Shown: piece by piece, positions 26,844 through 35,901 of the stretch | Layout of the letters: each line of letters begins with the position of its first letter | How positions within the stretch are numbered: position 1 is the stretch's first letter | Assembly: GCA_023439505.1 (NCBI GenBank) | Contig: JAEXNR010000028.1 | Coordinates: 1 to 64,000 of the forward strand | Length of the DNA stretch: 64,000 bases | Direction of reading: 5' to 3' | DNA from: Bacillota bacterium | GTDB lineage: Bacteria > Bacillota > Clostridia > Lachnospirales > Lachnospiraceae | Notes under the pieces: model-generated | What the model saw: the letters and a program-made list of their open reading frames with translations, nothing else | The model's database searches: none | What the model was told of the DNA's origin: nothing | Made by a program: the position numbers and the translations under genes

Positions 26844-27134
26844 ATGAAGCAATTGCAAGTACTATTCAGCAACGAGGTCATGTTGGAGGATGAGAGAAGA
26901 ATGATTCTTGACTACAGCCTGACAGAAAAAAGTTCGGACTCAGATCAAAAATTATCTTGCTATGGTATTCAGATTACGAAACATTTAGATAATTTAATTG
27001 AATCTGAAGAGATTGGAGGGATTTCCTACTCCAAGGATACGGCGGTATCCATTTTGAAAAAGTTGTGCATGCATAAAGTAACACCAATATCCATGGTCGA
27101 AATTGTGGACGACCTGGTAACAGAAGGATTTTAG
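26844..27134 (+). CDS. DUF6514-like small protein
   Basis: 96 residues from ATG 26844; an upstream in-frame ATG (26829) is embedded in the GGGGG ribosome site. MKQLQVLFSNEVMLEDERRMILDY, CYGIQITK and AVSILKKLCMHKVTPISMVEIVDDLVTEG resemble the small clostridial proteins grouped as DUF6514. No enzyme motif or membrane segment. The function of the family is unknown. A terminator formed within the end of the convergent yigZ gene follows at once. Confidence 0.6.
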   Translation: MKQLQVLFSNEVMLEDERRMILDYSLTEKSSDSDQKLSCYGIQITKHLDNLIESEEIGGISYSKDTAVSILKKLCMHKVTPISMVEIVDDLVTEGF

Positions 27135-27140
27135 AACATA

Positions 27141-27794
27141 TTAATCAAACAGGTGTATTTCATGATTTAGTATTGTGAAATATACCTGTTTTTTTTCTTC
27201 CATAATGGCAGAGCCATTGGTCAGTTCTGTTATTTTCTGAAAAAAAGTCTGCTTTTTTACAGGGAGCATCAGGACAGTTATTTCTACAATGTCCGTATAA
27301 TTAGATGCAAGAATCGGAATCGCATCCTGACCGATATAATATTGTATCTTTCCGATATAATTATAATCAGTAGAAATGGATAATTGAATCCCTAACTCCT
27401 TCTTAATAATAGTACATTGATTCAGAACTTCCAGCACCGCGGACTGATATGCTTTTACCAGACCTCCGGTTCCAAGCAAAGTTCCCCCAAAATAACGGGT
27501 AACCACAACTGCCAGATTGGATAGCTCATGATTGATCAGGATATCCAGCATGGGTTTTCCGGCAGTCTTACTGGGCTCTCCGTCATCGGAGCAGCGCATC
27601 AACGGCTGTTTAGCTCCGATGATATAAGCCGAGCAATTATGGGAAGCATCCCAATATCTCTTCTTTATCTGCTCTATAAATTCGATTGCTTCTGTTTCTG
27701 TCTGTACGGGGGATATAGTCGCGATGAAACGGGATTTCTTAACAATAATTTCATTGGTAGAGCTGTCTAAAACGGTATTAAAAGATTCCTGCAT
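27141..27794 (-). CDS. yigZ: YigZ/IMPACT family protein
   Basis: 217 residues. The UPF0029 signature DGEPSKTAGKPMLDIL and VVVTRYFGGTLLGTGGLVKAYQSA lie in the N-terminal IMPACT domain (about 15-125), followed by the DUF1949 ferredoxin-like C-terminal domain. Bacterial YigZ/YvyE proteins are linked to translation control by analogy with eukaryotic IMPACT, without a proven reaction. ATAAGGAGATTTTATC precedes the ATG. The last 15 codons double as the terminator hairpin of the convergent DUF6514-like gene. Confidence 0.93.
   Translation of the reverse strand: MQESFNTVLDSSTNEIIVKKSRFIATISPVQTETEAIEFIEQIKKRYWDASHNCSAYIIGAKQPLMRCSDDGEPSKTAGKPMLDILINHELSNLAVVVTRYFGGTLLGTGGLVKAYQSAVLEVLNQCTIIKKELGIQLSISTDYNYIGKIQYYIGQDAIPILASNYTDIVEITVLMLPVKKQTFFQKITELTNGSAIMEEKKQVYFTILNHEIHLFD
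27147..27196 (+). terminator. Plus-strand terminator inside yigZ 3' coding end
   Basis: AAACAGGTGTATTTCA (27147-27162) pairs with TGAAATATACCTGTTT (27176-27191), then a T-run. The whole structure lies inside the yigZ coding sequence on the other strand. Confidence 0.8.
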
Positions 27795-28013
27795 GATAAA
27801 ATCTCCTTATGAAGTCATAGGATTAAGTATTGAACTACAAATTTAATAATGTTATGATACTAATACAACATGTTCTAAACAACGGGACTGACAAGCTTAA
27901 TGGCCGTTATATTTAAAAACATTTCCCTGATATTTTTCATTGTTTGAAACATAAATCATAATAAATCATTTGGAAGTATTATGATTAGGAATAAATTATA
28001 GGCGGAGGAAATC

Positions 28014-28493
28014 ATGAGACTTAAACATCTATCATGGCTGCCTGCTTTTCTGATCATGGTGATGATTTTTTCCTTCTCATCAAAACCGGCAAGCATATCA
28101 GAAGAAAGCAGCTTGGGAATTTCAAAAAGCATATTACAAATTTATGAAAGGATACAGGGGCACACTTATCCGGATGATATCCGGATGAAGAAACTGATGA
28201 ATATTGACCATTTTGTCAGAAAAAGCGCCCACTTTACAGAGTATGCTTTGCTGGCTATCGCCATCGGGTTTCATCTATGGACAAGAAGAAGAAATACGAA
28301 AATGCTGATCTTATTATCCATTGGAATATCCCTGATCTATGCAACAACCGATGAATTTCATCAGCTTTTCGTGCAGGGCAGATCCGGACGGATTCAGGAT
28401 GTTATGATTGATACTGCGGGAGCGGCTACCGGAATCCTGGTCTTTTGCATCATTATCGTTACTTTAAAAAGAAAAAGACCAAACCGAAGCTAA
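28014..28493 (+). CDS. VanZ family membrane protein
   Basis: 159 residues, four membrane helices. VanZ hallmarks: an N-terminal helix followed by FSFSSKPA, HFVRKSAHFTEYALLAIAIG, and TDEFHQLFVQGRSGRIQDVMIDTAGAATG. VanZ gives low-level teicoplanin resistance in enterococci, but most chromosomal members have unknown envelope roles. There are no vanA-type genes here, so resistance should not be assumed. RBS GGCGGAGGAAATC. Convergent with the DUF4250 gene, one base between stops. Confidence 0.9.
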   Translation: MRLKHLSWLPAFLIMVMIFSFSSKPASISEESSLGISKSILQIYERIQGHTYPDDIRMKKLMNIDHFVRKSAHFTEYALLAIAIGFHLWTRRRNTKMLILLSIGISLIYATTDEFHQLFVQGRSGRIQDVMIDTAGAATGILVFCIIIVTLKRKRPNRS

Positions 28494-28494
28494 A

Positions 28495-28677
28495 TTACCT
28501 GGCGATAAATCGGTTATGCTCTTTGTGATATACATATGCAATGGAGGAAAGCGTAGTTTCAATCTGTGCCTGGTCCAACTGGTTGAAATTGCATAAATCA
28601 TTCAGAGAAGCATATTCATCTCTTAATTTTGTATTGACAAAGCTTAACAGGATAAAAGGGTCTTTGGGTAAGGTCAT
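28495..28677 (-). CDS. DUF4250 domain protein
   Basis: 60 residues from ATG 28677, chosen because GAAGGAGCTTCTT precedes it (an in-frame ATG at 28692 overlaps this site). MTLPKDPFILLSFVNTKLRD then YASLNDLC and SIAYVYHKEHNRF match the short DUF4250 family common in clostridia. Function is unknown; it is soluble, with no metal or catalytic motif. Confidence 0.8.
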   Translation of the reverse strand: MTLPKDPFILLSFVNTKLRDEYASLNDLCNFNQLDQAQIETTLSSIAYVYHKEHNRFIAR

Positions 28678-28853
28678 AAGAAGCTCCTTCATTAAATTGA
28701 TATGGATGGTTCTTTAATCTATTATGCACAAATTATTATATTTTGCAAGGAAGAAATCGGAAGGTGGTTTTTAACCTGCCAAATGTCTGGTTCAATTTAT
28801 GGGTTTGAGGATTTGGCATGGACGCCGGTGTGAAAATACCTGGAGGGATTGAC

Positions 28854-30173
28854 ATGGATTTATTTGATTATATGAGAAATAATACAATGGAAAAGGAAGC
28901 GCCTCTGGCGTCCAGGTTAAGGCCAAGAGTACTGGAAGAGGTCGTGGGACAAAGCCATATCATCGGTAAGGACAAACTTCTTTATCGTGCGATTAAAGCT
29001 GACAAAATCAGTTCCATTATTTTCTATGGACCACCGGGAACAGGTAAAACTACTTTGGCAAAGGTAATTGCCAATACCACCAGCTCGCTCTTTACCCAGA
29101 TTAATGCTACGGCTTCGGGGAAGAAGGACATGGAGGCGGTAATAGAGGAAGCGAAGAACCATATCGGGATGCATGGAAAAAGAACGATACTCTTTATCGA
29201 TGAGATCCATCGGTTTAACAAGGGGCAGCAGGATTATCTTCTTCCATTTGTGGAGGACGGAACAATTATATTAATCGGCGCTACAACAGAAAATCCCTAT
29301 TTTGAGGTAAATTCGGCGCTCATATCCAGATCTATTATTTTTGAATTAAAACCTTTGGAGGCAGATGATATCAAGATACTCATATCGCGTGCGATTACAG
29401 ATCAGGAGAGAGGACTTGGTGCCTACCGGGCGGTACTTCATGAAGATGCCCTGGAATTTTTGGCGGATATCTCTAACGGGGATGCGAGGGCAGCGCTCAA
29501 TGCCATCGAATTGGGCGTATTGACCACAGAGAGGGAAAAGGATGGATTCATTCATATCACCCTGGAGGTAGCATCGGAATGTATCCAGAAGAGAGTACTA
29601 AAGTATGATAAAGGCGGGGACAACCATTATGATACGATATCGGCATTTATTAAAAGCATGAGAGGATCTGATCCCGACGCTGCAATTTATTATCTGGCCA
29701 GAATGTTGTATGCCGGTGAAGAAGTGGCTTTTATTGCAAGAAGAATTATGATTTGTGCAGCAGAGGATGTGTCGAATGCGGATCCGAATGCGCTTGTAAT
29801 CGCTACTTCTGCCGCTCAGGCAGTGGAAAGGATCGGAATGCCGGAAGCTCAGATTATTCTGGCACAGGCGGTAGCCTATGTGGCGAGTGCGCCTAAGAGC
29901 AATTCGGCAGTCTCTGCCATTACAGAGGCTATGCGGACTGTAGGAAGTGAAAAGACAGCGACCATTCCGGCCTATCTGATGGATGCACATTACAAAGGGG
30001 CAGGGAAGCTTGGTCACGGGATCGGATATCTTTATGCACACGATTTTGATAAACATTATGTGAAGCAGCAGTATCTGCCGGATGAACTAAAGGATCGTGT
30101 ATTCTATCGTCCAAGTGATCAGGGATATGAGAAGAAAATAAAAGAGTATTTCCAGTGGATTCACGAGACATAA
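28854..30173 (+). CDS. rarA: Replication-associated recombination ATPase RarA/MgsA
   Basis: 439 residues. AAA+ clamp-loader-like ATPase with Walker A GPPGTGKT (59-66), Walker B LFIDEIHRFNKGQQD, sensor GATTENPYF and a Ser/Arg finger region LISRS. The C-terminal MgsA tetramerisation domain follows (DPDAAIYYLARMLYAGE, AVAYVASAPKSN, HYKGAGKLGHG). It acts at stalled replication forks. ATG 28854 has TGGAGGGATTGAC upstream; an in-frame ATG at 28818 does not. Single gene ended by the terminator at 30207. Confidence 0.95.
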   Translation: MDLFDYMRNNTMEKEAPLASRLRPRVLEEVVGQSHIIGKDKLLYRAIKADKISSIIFYGPPGTGKTTLAKVIANTTSSLFTQINATASGKKDMEAVIEEAKNHIGMHGKRTILFIDEIHRFNKGQQDYLLPFVEDGTIILIGATTENPYFEVNSALISRSIIFELKPLEADDIKILISRAITDQERGLGAYRAVLHEDALEFLADISNGDARAALNAIELGVLTTEREKDGFIHITLEVASECIQKRVLKYDKGGDNHYDTISAFIKSMRGSDPDAAIYYLARMLYAGEEVAFIARRIMICAAEDVSNADPNALVIATSAAQAVERIGMPEAQIILAQAVAYVASAPKSNSAVSAITEAMRTVGSEKTATIPAYLMDAHYKGAGKLGHGIGYLYAHDFDKHYVKQQYLPDELKDRVFYRPSDQGYEKKIKEYFQWIHET

Positions 30174-30206
30174 GAAAAAGCATATGAAATGCATCCATGA
30201 CAGAAA

Positions 30207-30249
30207 AAAAGTTCAGAAAGGATTTCACATATCTTCTGAACTTCTTTTA
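30207..30249 (+). terminator. Terminator after rarA
   Basis: AAGTTCAGAA (30209-30218) and TTCTGAACTT (30234-30243) pair perfectly, then CTTTTATT. Confidence 0.85.
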
Positions 30250-30355
30250 TTCATGGTCGTGTGTCCGGCGGAAGCCGGATCGTATCATTTAGTGTAAACG
30301 GCTTGCCGGCTCCTCTTGACGATTACAAGAAAGTCGGCTCACGAGCCCCTTGTTC

Positions 30356-30622
30356 TTATTTCAGGGAGGACTTATCCGAGGAATCTCCCTGTATTAATTC
30401 TTCCTCTTCGGGATAGGACGGACTGTTCTTCTGATATACGATTTTAATGAGTGTAATAAAAATATATACCAGGATTGGAATCACTACCGTACAAAATATA
30501 CTGGCTAAAAACATCCCCGGCGCATGTTCGGAAGCAAAAATAGCGGTGATCAATGATATTATATACATAGATACCAATAGAACAATACCGACGATGGATG
30601 CGGTACGCTTTATCTTATTCAT
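30356..30622 (-). CDS. Two-helix membrane protein, unknown
   Basis: 88 residues. Two hydrophobic helices (about 8-28 and 38-62) with a short acidic C-terminal tail (EEEELIQGDSSDKSSLK). The ATG is preceded by AAAGGACTTTCGTC. No family recognised; similar small membrane proteins are common in Lachnospiraceae. It is flanked on both sides by unusually GC-rich, palindromic intergenic DNA (30250-30355 and 30720-30840). Confidence 0.6.
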   Translation of the reverse strand: MNKIKRTASIVGIVLLVSMYIISLITAIFASEHAPGMFLASIFCTVVIPILVYIFITLIKIVYQKNSPSYPEEEELIQGDSSDKSSLK

Positions 30623-30719
30623 GACGAAAGTCCTTTCTTTATTTAAAATGGATCAACTTAAGACTATTATATAAAAGTCCGCGGCAAAAAGCAAGGAATG
30701 AGTAAGAATTGTTGCCTGA

Positions 30720-30840
30720 AGGAAGGCGGTTTGCTACTGTTCACACCCCAAATAAGGCCACGAATATGATTTTGACAAATGACGCCGAAGCGGTCCGCCG
30801 GCGTTTAGCTTCATCACGAAACAGTACATAAAGTTCTAAA
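30720..30840. repeat. Possible palindromic intergenic element
   Basis: TACTGTT (about 30734) and AACAGTA (about 30828) are inverted and enclose about 85 bp with a GC-rich hairpin GACGCCG / CGGCGTT and the short palindrome GCGG-T-CCGC. The base composition differs from neighbouring spacers. It may be a dispersed intergenic repeat; only a genome search can tell. Confidence 0.35.
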
Positions 30841-30864
30841 CTACATTAAAGTTGAGGTATCCCT

Positions 30865-31395
30865 ATGAAAAATTTCCCAAACTACATTTCGGGCAGCCGA
30901 ATCGTTTTATCTGTCAGTTTGTTATTTGTTATGCCATTTAGCGCCTTGTTTTATTGCATCTATCTGTTGTGCGGAATCAGTGATATGTTGGATGGGTTTG
31001 TCGCCAGAAGATGGAAAGCATCCAGTGTTCTGGGGGAAAGACTGGACAGCCTTTCTGATTTTATCATGGCAGTTGTATTATTTATAATACTTATCCCGAG
31101 AGTCCATATCACAAAGGAACTTATGATATGGATGATAATGATTGCATTGTTTAGAGTGTTATCGGTGGTGATATCGTGCCTGCGATTTAAACGACCCTCC
31201 ATGTTACATACCTATGGGAATAAGATCACCGGGTTTGTGATCTTTCTGTTTCCATTTTTCTATCCGTTTCTTCGAATGAATATATGGATCATAATTTGCT
31301 GTGGTATTGCAAGCATATCGGCAGCAGAGGAAGTACTCATTCAACTGACCAGTAAAGAGCTGGATGCTAACCGGAAAAGTATTTTCACGAAGTGA
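30865..31395 (+). CDS. CDP-alcohol phosphatidyltransferase family protein
   Basis: 176 residues, about five to six membrane helices. The full family motif D-G-x2-A-R-x8-G-x3-D-x3-D is present at D43-G44-A47-R48-G57-D61-D65. These enzymes move a phosphatidyl group from CDP-diacylglycerol to an alcohol such as glycerol-phosphate, inositol or serine. The normal PgsA is usually longer and elsewhere; this short form opens with MKNFPNYISGSRIVLSVSLL and could be a PgsA paralog. The alcohol cannot be assigned. Confidence 0.85.
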   Translation: MKNFPNYISGSRIVLSVSLLFVMPFSALFYCIYLLCGISDMLDGFVARRWKASSVLGERLDSLSDFIMAVVLFIILIPRVHITKELMIWMIMIALFRVLSVVISCLRFKRPSMLHTYGNKITGFVIFLFPFFYPFLRMNIWIIICCGIASISAAEEVLIQLTSKELDANRKSIFTK

Positions 31396-31536
31396 GATTG
31401 TTAAATTAGGGGAAATGTTGATTCTGTCAAATTCAACATTTCCCTTAATTGTGTGGAATTATAAATTGAAATGTTGTATAATTACTACATCATAACATAA
31501 CAATTCAATCTAATTTACATAAGGAGGCTTTTCGCA

Positions 31537-32880
31537 ATGAAGACTACACTAATCCCGCTGTTTTTTGCAGAAGCAAATGAGAGAGAAACCGGAGAACGTA
31601 AGACACAACTTGAAATGATCAAAACATTATATGAAGATGTGGCAGATTTTTTACCGGAACAACCGCTGGGTACCCCAATTCCAAAGGAAGCGGATGCCGT
31701 CATATTCCCTCAGATGATTGGTGCTGTATTTACTCGAAAAGAAGAAATGAAGAACCTTTGTCTGCCGATTATTATCCTGACCTCCTCTTTTGGAACAGTG
31801 GAAATGTGGGACTGGGAAATTGTCGCTTATCTGAGGGAAAGCTTACATCTTACCATCTTTACCCCTTATACTGTTCCGCTGGGCAAAGTCATAATGAGAG
31901 CCATATCAGCAAAAAAAGGAATGAGAAATGGGAACGAGAAGTTCTTAATGTTTCAGGACAGCCCGGGTGAGGGCATGCAGGCATATATTTTTAAGCGATT
32001 CTATTGGTGGGAAGAGGAATGTAAGGAAATCATTGAGAAGGCCTTTGGGATAAAAATTATTTATAGAAGCTGGAAAGAAGTGAATGAAAGGGCAGAACGA
32101 ATCAGGGATGAAGAAGCCAGGAACCTTTGGATGGAACGAATGGTTCCCCATGAAGATGTTACGCAGAAGAATATATTAAAAGCGGTTAAAATTTATATGG
32201 CCGTGAAAGAAGTGATGGAGGAAATCGGCCATGTTGCCGGGGTGGGAAGCAACTGTCTGAACGAATCCTTCCATTCTGCGACAACACCCTGCCTCGCCTG
32301 GAACTGGATCTATGAATATGATCATGTGATATGGGCTTGTGAAGGAGATATTGTCACCCTGATCAGTAAATATATTATATATTCCTCATTGCAAAAACCA
32401 ATTATGATGACTAATATCTATCCATTCCTGGTGGGGATGGCTGCTTTAAAGCATGAGAAAATCAACGAATTTCCTGAGATTACCGATTCGGACAATTGTG
32501 CACTTGGAGTTCATTGCGGTTATTTTGGCTTCGCTCCGCAAAGTTTCTGTTCCCATTGGACGATGCGGCCAAAAGTATTGGAGATTGTGAATGAGGACGC
32601 TATCGTCATAGACTGCAGAATGAATACCGGCGAAATCACCATGGCAAAACTTCATCCTGATATGAAAAAACTGACGATTATTGAGGCAAGGATAGAAGAC
32701 TACGTACAATATCCCGGATCTGATTGCCGAAATGCGGCTTTGATCCGTTACAAAAACAACGTGGGGCACCAGGTGATGGAGGGGCTGTCCTCCCATCACG
32801 CCATATTGATTGAGGGAGCTGTAACACCACAATTGCTGCAACTGGCAAAGGTTTATGGTTTTGAAACGGAGATTATGTAA
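31537..32880 (+). CDS. L-fucose/L-arabinose isomerase-like protein
   Basis: 447 residues. The C-terminal half follows the FucI/AraA fold: VGSNCLNE, WACEGDIVTLISKYI (acidic EGD), GVHCGYFG (histidine), GEITMAKLHPD and EGLSSHHAILIEGAVTPQLLQLAKVYG (C-terminal HH). In AraA the metal is held by two Glu and two His; here one Glu and both His seem kept, while the second acidic ligand lies where I read MMTNIYPF, without an acid. It may bind sugar with altered or lost isomerase chemistry. AAGGAGGCTTTTCGCA precedes the ATG. It is a single-gene unit next to a glycerate/sugar-acid region. Fold likely, activity uncertain. Confidence 0.6.
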   Translation: MKTTLIPLFFAEANERETGERKTQLEMIKTLYEDVADFLPEQPLGTPIPKEADAVIFPQMIGAVFTRKEEMKNLCLPIIILTSSFGTVEMWDWEIVAYLRESLHLTIFTPYTVPLGKVIMRAISAKKGMRNGNEKFLMFQDSPGEGMQAYIFKRFYWWEEECKEIIEKAFGIKIIYRSWKEVNERAERIRDEEARNLWMERMVPHEDVTQKNILKAVKIYMAVKEVMEEIGHVAGVGSNCLNESFHSATTPCLAWNWIYEYDHVIWACEGDIVTLISKYIIYSSLQKPIMMTNIYPFLVGMAALKHEKINEFPEITDSDNCALGVHCGYFGFAPQSFCSHWTMRPKVLEIVNEDAIVIDCRMNTGEITMAKLHPDMKKLTIIEARIEDYVQYPGSDCRNAALIRYKNNVGHQVMEGLSSHHAILIEGAVTPQLLQLAKVYGFETEIM

Positions 32881-32905
32881 TTCATATAAGAAACGGACAT
32901 AGAAT

Positions 32906-32945
32906 AGGAGCCGCTGTGTTAATAAAAGCAGTGGGCTCCTTTTTT
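32906..32945 (+). terminator. Terminator after isomerase-like gene
   Basis: AGGAGCC (32906-32912) pairs with GGGCTCCT (32933-32940), with GCTGT/GCAGT inside, and a T-run after it. Confidence 0.85.
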
Positions 32946-33003
32946 GGTTGATTTAAAAAAAGCTGTTATTCATACTATAATTACGAAAAATAGTTAGTTT
33001 GAA

Positions 33004-33033
33004 TTGGACAAAGTATCATAAAACGCATATACT
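33004..33033 (+). promoter_or_regulatory. SigA-type promoter of cdaR-like gene
   Basis: TTGGAC (33004-33009), 18 bp, TATACT (33028-33033), about 39 bp before the start codon. Confidence 0.55.
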
Positions 33034-33071
33034 AAGAAGGTTAAGAATACTCGGTTAAAAGGAGGTGTCAA

Positions 33072-34238
33072 ATGTATATATCAAAGCGAAGTGCCACATA
33101 TATAGTGCAGGAGATCAGTAAAATTATCGGAGAAAAAATTAATATGATGAATGCTGAGGGGATGATTATTGCCAGCAGCGACATGGACCGTATCGGTACA
33201 TTTCATGCGGCCGCCAAAGAATTGGTGGATTTAAAGATGCAGGAAGTTGTTGTGAAAAGCGATATGGAATATGAGGGAGCCAAGTCTGGTACGAACCTGG
33301 CCGTTAATTTTCAGGATGAGATTGTTGGTGTGATCGGAGTTACAGGACCCTATCAGGAGGTTTCAAAGTACGGTCAGATAATCAAAAAGATGACAGAGAT
33401 TCTGATCCTGGACCAATATTATAAAGAACAAAAAGACATTGATAAACGTATGAAAGAACGTTATCTGGACGAATGGATGCATGGGGAATTTAAAAATATC
33501 ACGCCCCAGTTTGTAAAACAGGGCAGTATCCTGCAGCTTGATATTACTCTGCCAAGAAGAATTATGGTGATTTCCTTAAAAATTGAGGAAGCAGGCACAA
33601 CTTCCTCCCAAATGCAGCGGATCATTGATTCATCGGAGAGGATGATATCAGAAATTCTTTATGAGGATAAGAATAATATTGCATTAAAAAGCGGTGTCGA
33701 GATGATATGTGCAGTTACGGACAGAACGGACCAGGAGATGGTTCTTTTAGCGAATCGGATGAAACAAGAAATCGAGGCAAAGTATCCGATAAAATTTTGC
33801 TGTGGGATTGATGCGTATTCTGAGGGATATATTTTAATACACAACAGTGTCATTAAGGCTCAGAAAGCCCTCAGAACCTCACTTAGGTCACCTCAGAAGG
33901 GAATAAGACTGTACGAGAGTATTTCAATGGAAATCTTTCAAAGTGAGCTTTCCAGTAATATAAAGCGGGAGTACATTACCCGTATCTTCAAGGGCTGCAC
34001 ATTGGAAGAAATTGACCAGTGGATCGGAATTCTAAATATCTTTTATGAAGAAGAGGGAGCTATTACAGCCGCTGCAAACCGCCTCTATATTCATAAGAAT
34101 ACCTTGCAGTATAAGTTAAATAAAATCAAAGAAAGAACCGGTTATGACCCGAGATCAATCCGGTATTCTTCCCTTTTTTATAATGCCATCCATTTCTATC
34201 AGGATGTCAGAGATAAAATGATTTTTAGTGAAACTTAA
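33072..34238 (+). CDS. cdaR: CdaR-family sugar-diacid/glycerate regulator
   Basis: 388 residues. The N-terminal sugar-diacid recognition domain (about 1-135; ISKRSATYIVQEISKIIGEKIN, GMIIASSDMDRIGTFH) is followed by a GGDEF-like middle part and the C-terminal PucR-type helix-turn-helix AAANRLYIHKNTLQYKLNKIKERTGYDPR. CdaR proteins activate genes for galactarate, glucarate and glycerate use. The GntP permease and glycerate kinase genes that follow are the expected targets. Start ATG with AAAAGGAGGTGTCAA. Confidence 0.92.
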   Translation: MYISKRSATYIVQEISKIIGEKINMMNAEGMIIASSDMDRIGTFHAAAKELVDLKMQEVVVKSDMEYEGAKSGTNLAVNFQDEIVGVIGVTGPYQEVSKYGQIIKKMTEILILDQYYKEQKDIDKRMKERYLDEWMHGEFKNITPQFVKQGSILQLDITLPRRIMVISLKIEEAGTTSSQMQRIIDSSERMISEILYEDKNNIALKSGVEMICAVTDRTDQEMVLLANRMKQEIEAKYPIKFCCGIDAYSEGYILIHNSVIKAQKALRTSLRSPQKGIRLYESISMEIFQSELSSNIKREYITRIFKGCTLEEIDQWIGILNIFYEEEGAITAAANRLYIHKNTLQYKLNKIKERTGYDPRSIRYSSLFYNAIHFYQDVRDKMIFSET

Positions 34239-34313
34239 CAAGAAAACAAAGAAATATTGTGTTGAGATGTATGATGTGACAAGATAGTGAGACGTTTTTT
34301 GGTTTCTGTAACA

Positions 34314-34343
34314 TAGACAGTTGGCGCAATGAGGTCTTATAAT
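34314..34343 (+). promoter_or_regulatory. SigA-type promoter of gntP-like gene
   Basis: TAGACA (34314-34319), 18 bp, TATAAT (34338-34343), about 50 bp before the permease start. Confidence 0.6.
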
Positions 34344-34395
34344 AGAAATACAACAGGCGACGTTGATCTATATTTTTGAAGCGGAGGTAAAATAT

Positions 34396-35793
34396 ATGTC
34401 AGGTATTTCATTAATATTTGCATTTGTCCTTGCTATTATAGTTATGATTTTCGCTATTTCAAAATTAAAGATACACCCTTTTCTCTCCATCATGAGTGTT
34501 TCACTGTTATTGGGTTTAGCAGCCGGGATTCCACTGATAGATGTTAAAGTCGACGGGGTTGTACAGACCCAGGGACTGGCTACTGTAATCGGAGCCGGGT
34601 TTAGCGGAACATTCACCAGTATTGGTATCGTTATTATTCTTGGAGCTTTGATTGGTACGATTCTTGAGAAAACAGGCGCAGCGTTAAGATTGGCCGATAT
34701 GGTGGTCAAATTAGTAGGTAAGAAACGGCCTGAGCTTGCGGTACTGTTGATGGGATGGATTGTATCCATACCAGTTTTCTGCGACAGTGGATTTGTTATC
34801 TTAAATCCCATTAGAAAAGCGATGGTAAAGCGTACCATGACATCAAGTGTTGCCATGACAGTTGCATTATCAGCTGGATTATATATTTCCCATGTTATGA
34901 TTCCACCCACACCGGGCCCTATTGCAGCAGCAAATACCCTTGGGATCGGTGACAATTTACTTATGGTCATGGGACTGGGTGCTCTGTGTTCCATTTTTCC
35001 GCTTATTGCAGGACTTCTTTATGCTAAATTCATCGGTAAGAGAGTGAAAGCAGGAGATGAAGCTGACCTTGATAATGGTGAGGTTGTTCAGTCCTATGAG
35101 GATCTGGTAAAAAGCTATGGGAAGCTTCCCAACGGGTTTATGTCCTTGTCACCGATTGTCGTGCCAATTCTTTTAATGGGTATTTCATCCGTAGCTGCTA
35201 TGGCGAAAATGTCGGGCAGTTTGGCAAATATCCTGTTCTTCATTGGAACACCGATTATTGCGCTTGCAATAGGGACAATCTTTGGCGTAATCGTCCTTAT
35301 CTCTGCAAAAAAGATAAATGAATTTTATGAAATGACCAATGAAACCTTAAAGGTAGTAGGACCGATTCTGTTTGTTACCGCAGCGGGCGGTGTGTTGGGT
35401 AAAGTGATCGCCGTATCCGGTCTTGTTACCTTTATTACGGATCATGCGACAGTGTTTGAAACAATCGGCATCTTCTTCCCCTTCCTGTTGGCAGCAATCC
35501 TAAAAACAGCACAGGGTTCCTCTACCGTAGCAATTACAACAACCGCAGGTATTCTTGCCCCGATGCTGCCCATACTTGGTCTTAATACTCCGATTTTGGC
35601 TACACTGACGGTTATGGCAATCGGTGCAGGTGCAATGACTGTTTCCCATGCAAATGACAGCTACTTCTGGGTTGTAACGAATTTTGGAGCCATGACCCCT
35701 GAAAAAGGATATAAGACCCAGACCATGATGACCTTGGTACTTGGAATAGCAGCAATAATTGAAATATTCCTATTAACATTAATTTTACATTAA
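34396..35793 (+). CDS. GntP family gluconate/glycerate permease
   Basis: 465 residues with about 12 membrane helices. IHPFLSIMSVSLLLGLAAGIPL near the start, FCDSGFVILNPI, MIPPTPGPIAAANTLG and LKTAQGSSTVAITTTAGI plus SHANDSYFWVV are GntP-family motifs. It takes up gluconate-type sugar acids or D-glycerate with protons. ATG 34396 is chosen for GCGGAGGTAAAAT before it; an in-frame ATG at 34363 has no ribosome site. Placed between cdaR and glycerate kinase, so glycerate is the best substrate guess. Confidence 0.93.
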   Translation: MSGISLIFAFVLAIIVMIFAISKLKIHPFLSIMSVSLLLGLAAGIPLIDVKVDGVVQTQGLATVIGAGFSGTFTSIGIVIILGALIGTILEKTGAALRLADMVVKLVGKKRPELAVLLMGWIVSIPVFCDSGFVILNPIRKAMVKRTMTSSVAMTVALSAGLYISHVMIPPTPGPIAAANTLGIGDNLLMVMGLGALCSIFPLIAGLLYAKFIGKRVKAGDEADLDNGEVVQSYEDLVKSYGKLPNGFMSLSPIVVPILLMGISSVAAMAKMSGSLANILFFIGTPIIALAIGTIFGVIVLISAKKINEFYEMTNETLKVVGPILFVTAAGGVLGKVIAVSGLVTFITDHATVFETIGIFFPFLLAAILKTAQGSSTVAITTTAGILAPMLPILGLNTPILATLTVMAIGAGAMTVSHANDSYFWVVTNFGAMTPEKGYKTQTMMTLVLGIAAIIEIFLLTLILH

Positions 35794-35901
35794 TATACAC
35801 AATGAAGTAAGGATTTTGCGAAACAGGTGGAAGGTTTACCACATAGGTCATTGACTTGTCATCCTGCAGCGTCCTTATCGACTAACGAAGGAGGATAACC
35901 A

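Noticed and set aside
28014..28493. Glycopeptide resistance gene
   Set aside because: VanZ-family membership alone does not imply resistance; no vanHAX-type genes are present.
29598..30056. 152-codon minus-strand frame opposite rarA
   Set aside because: His/Arg/Ser/Cys-rich antisense shadow of the rarA coding sequence.
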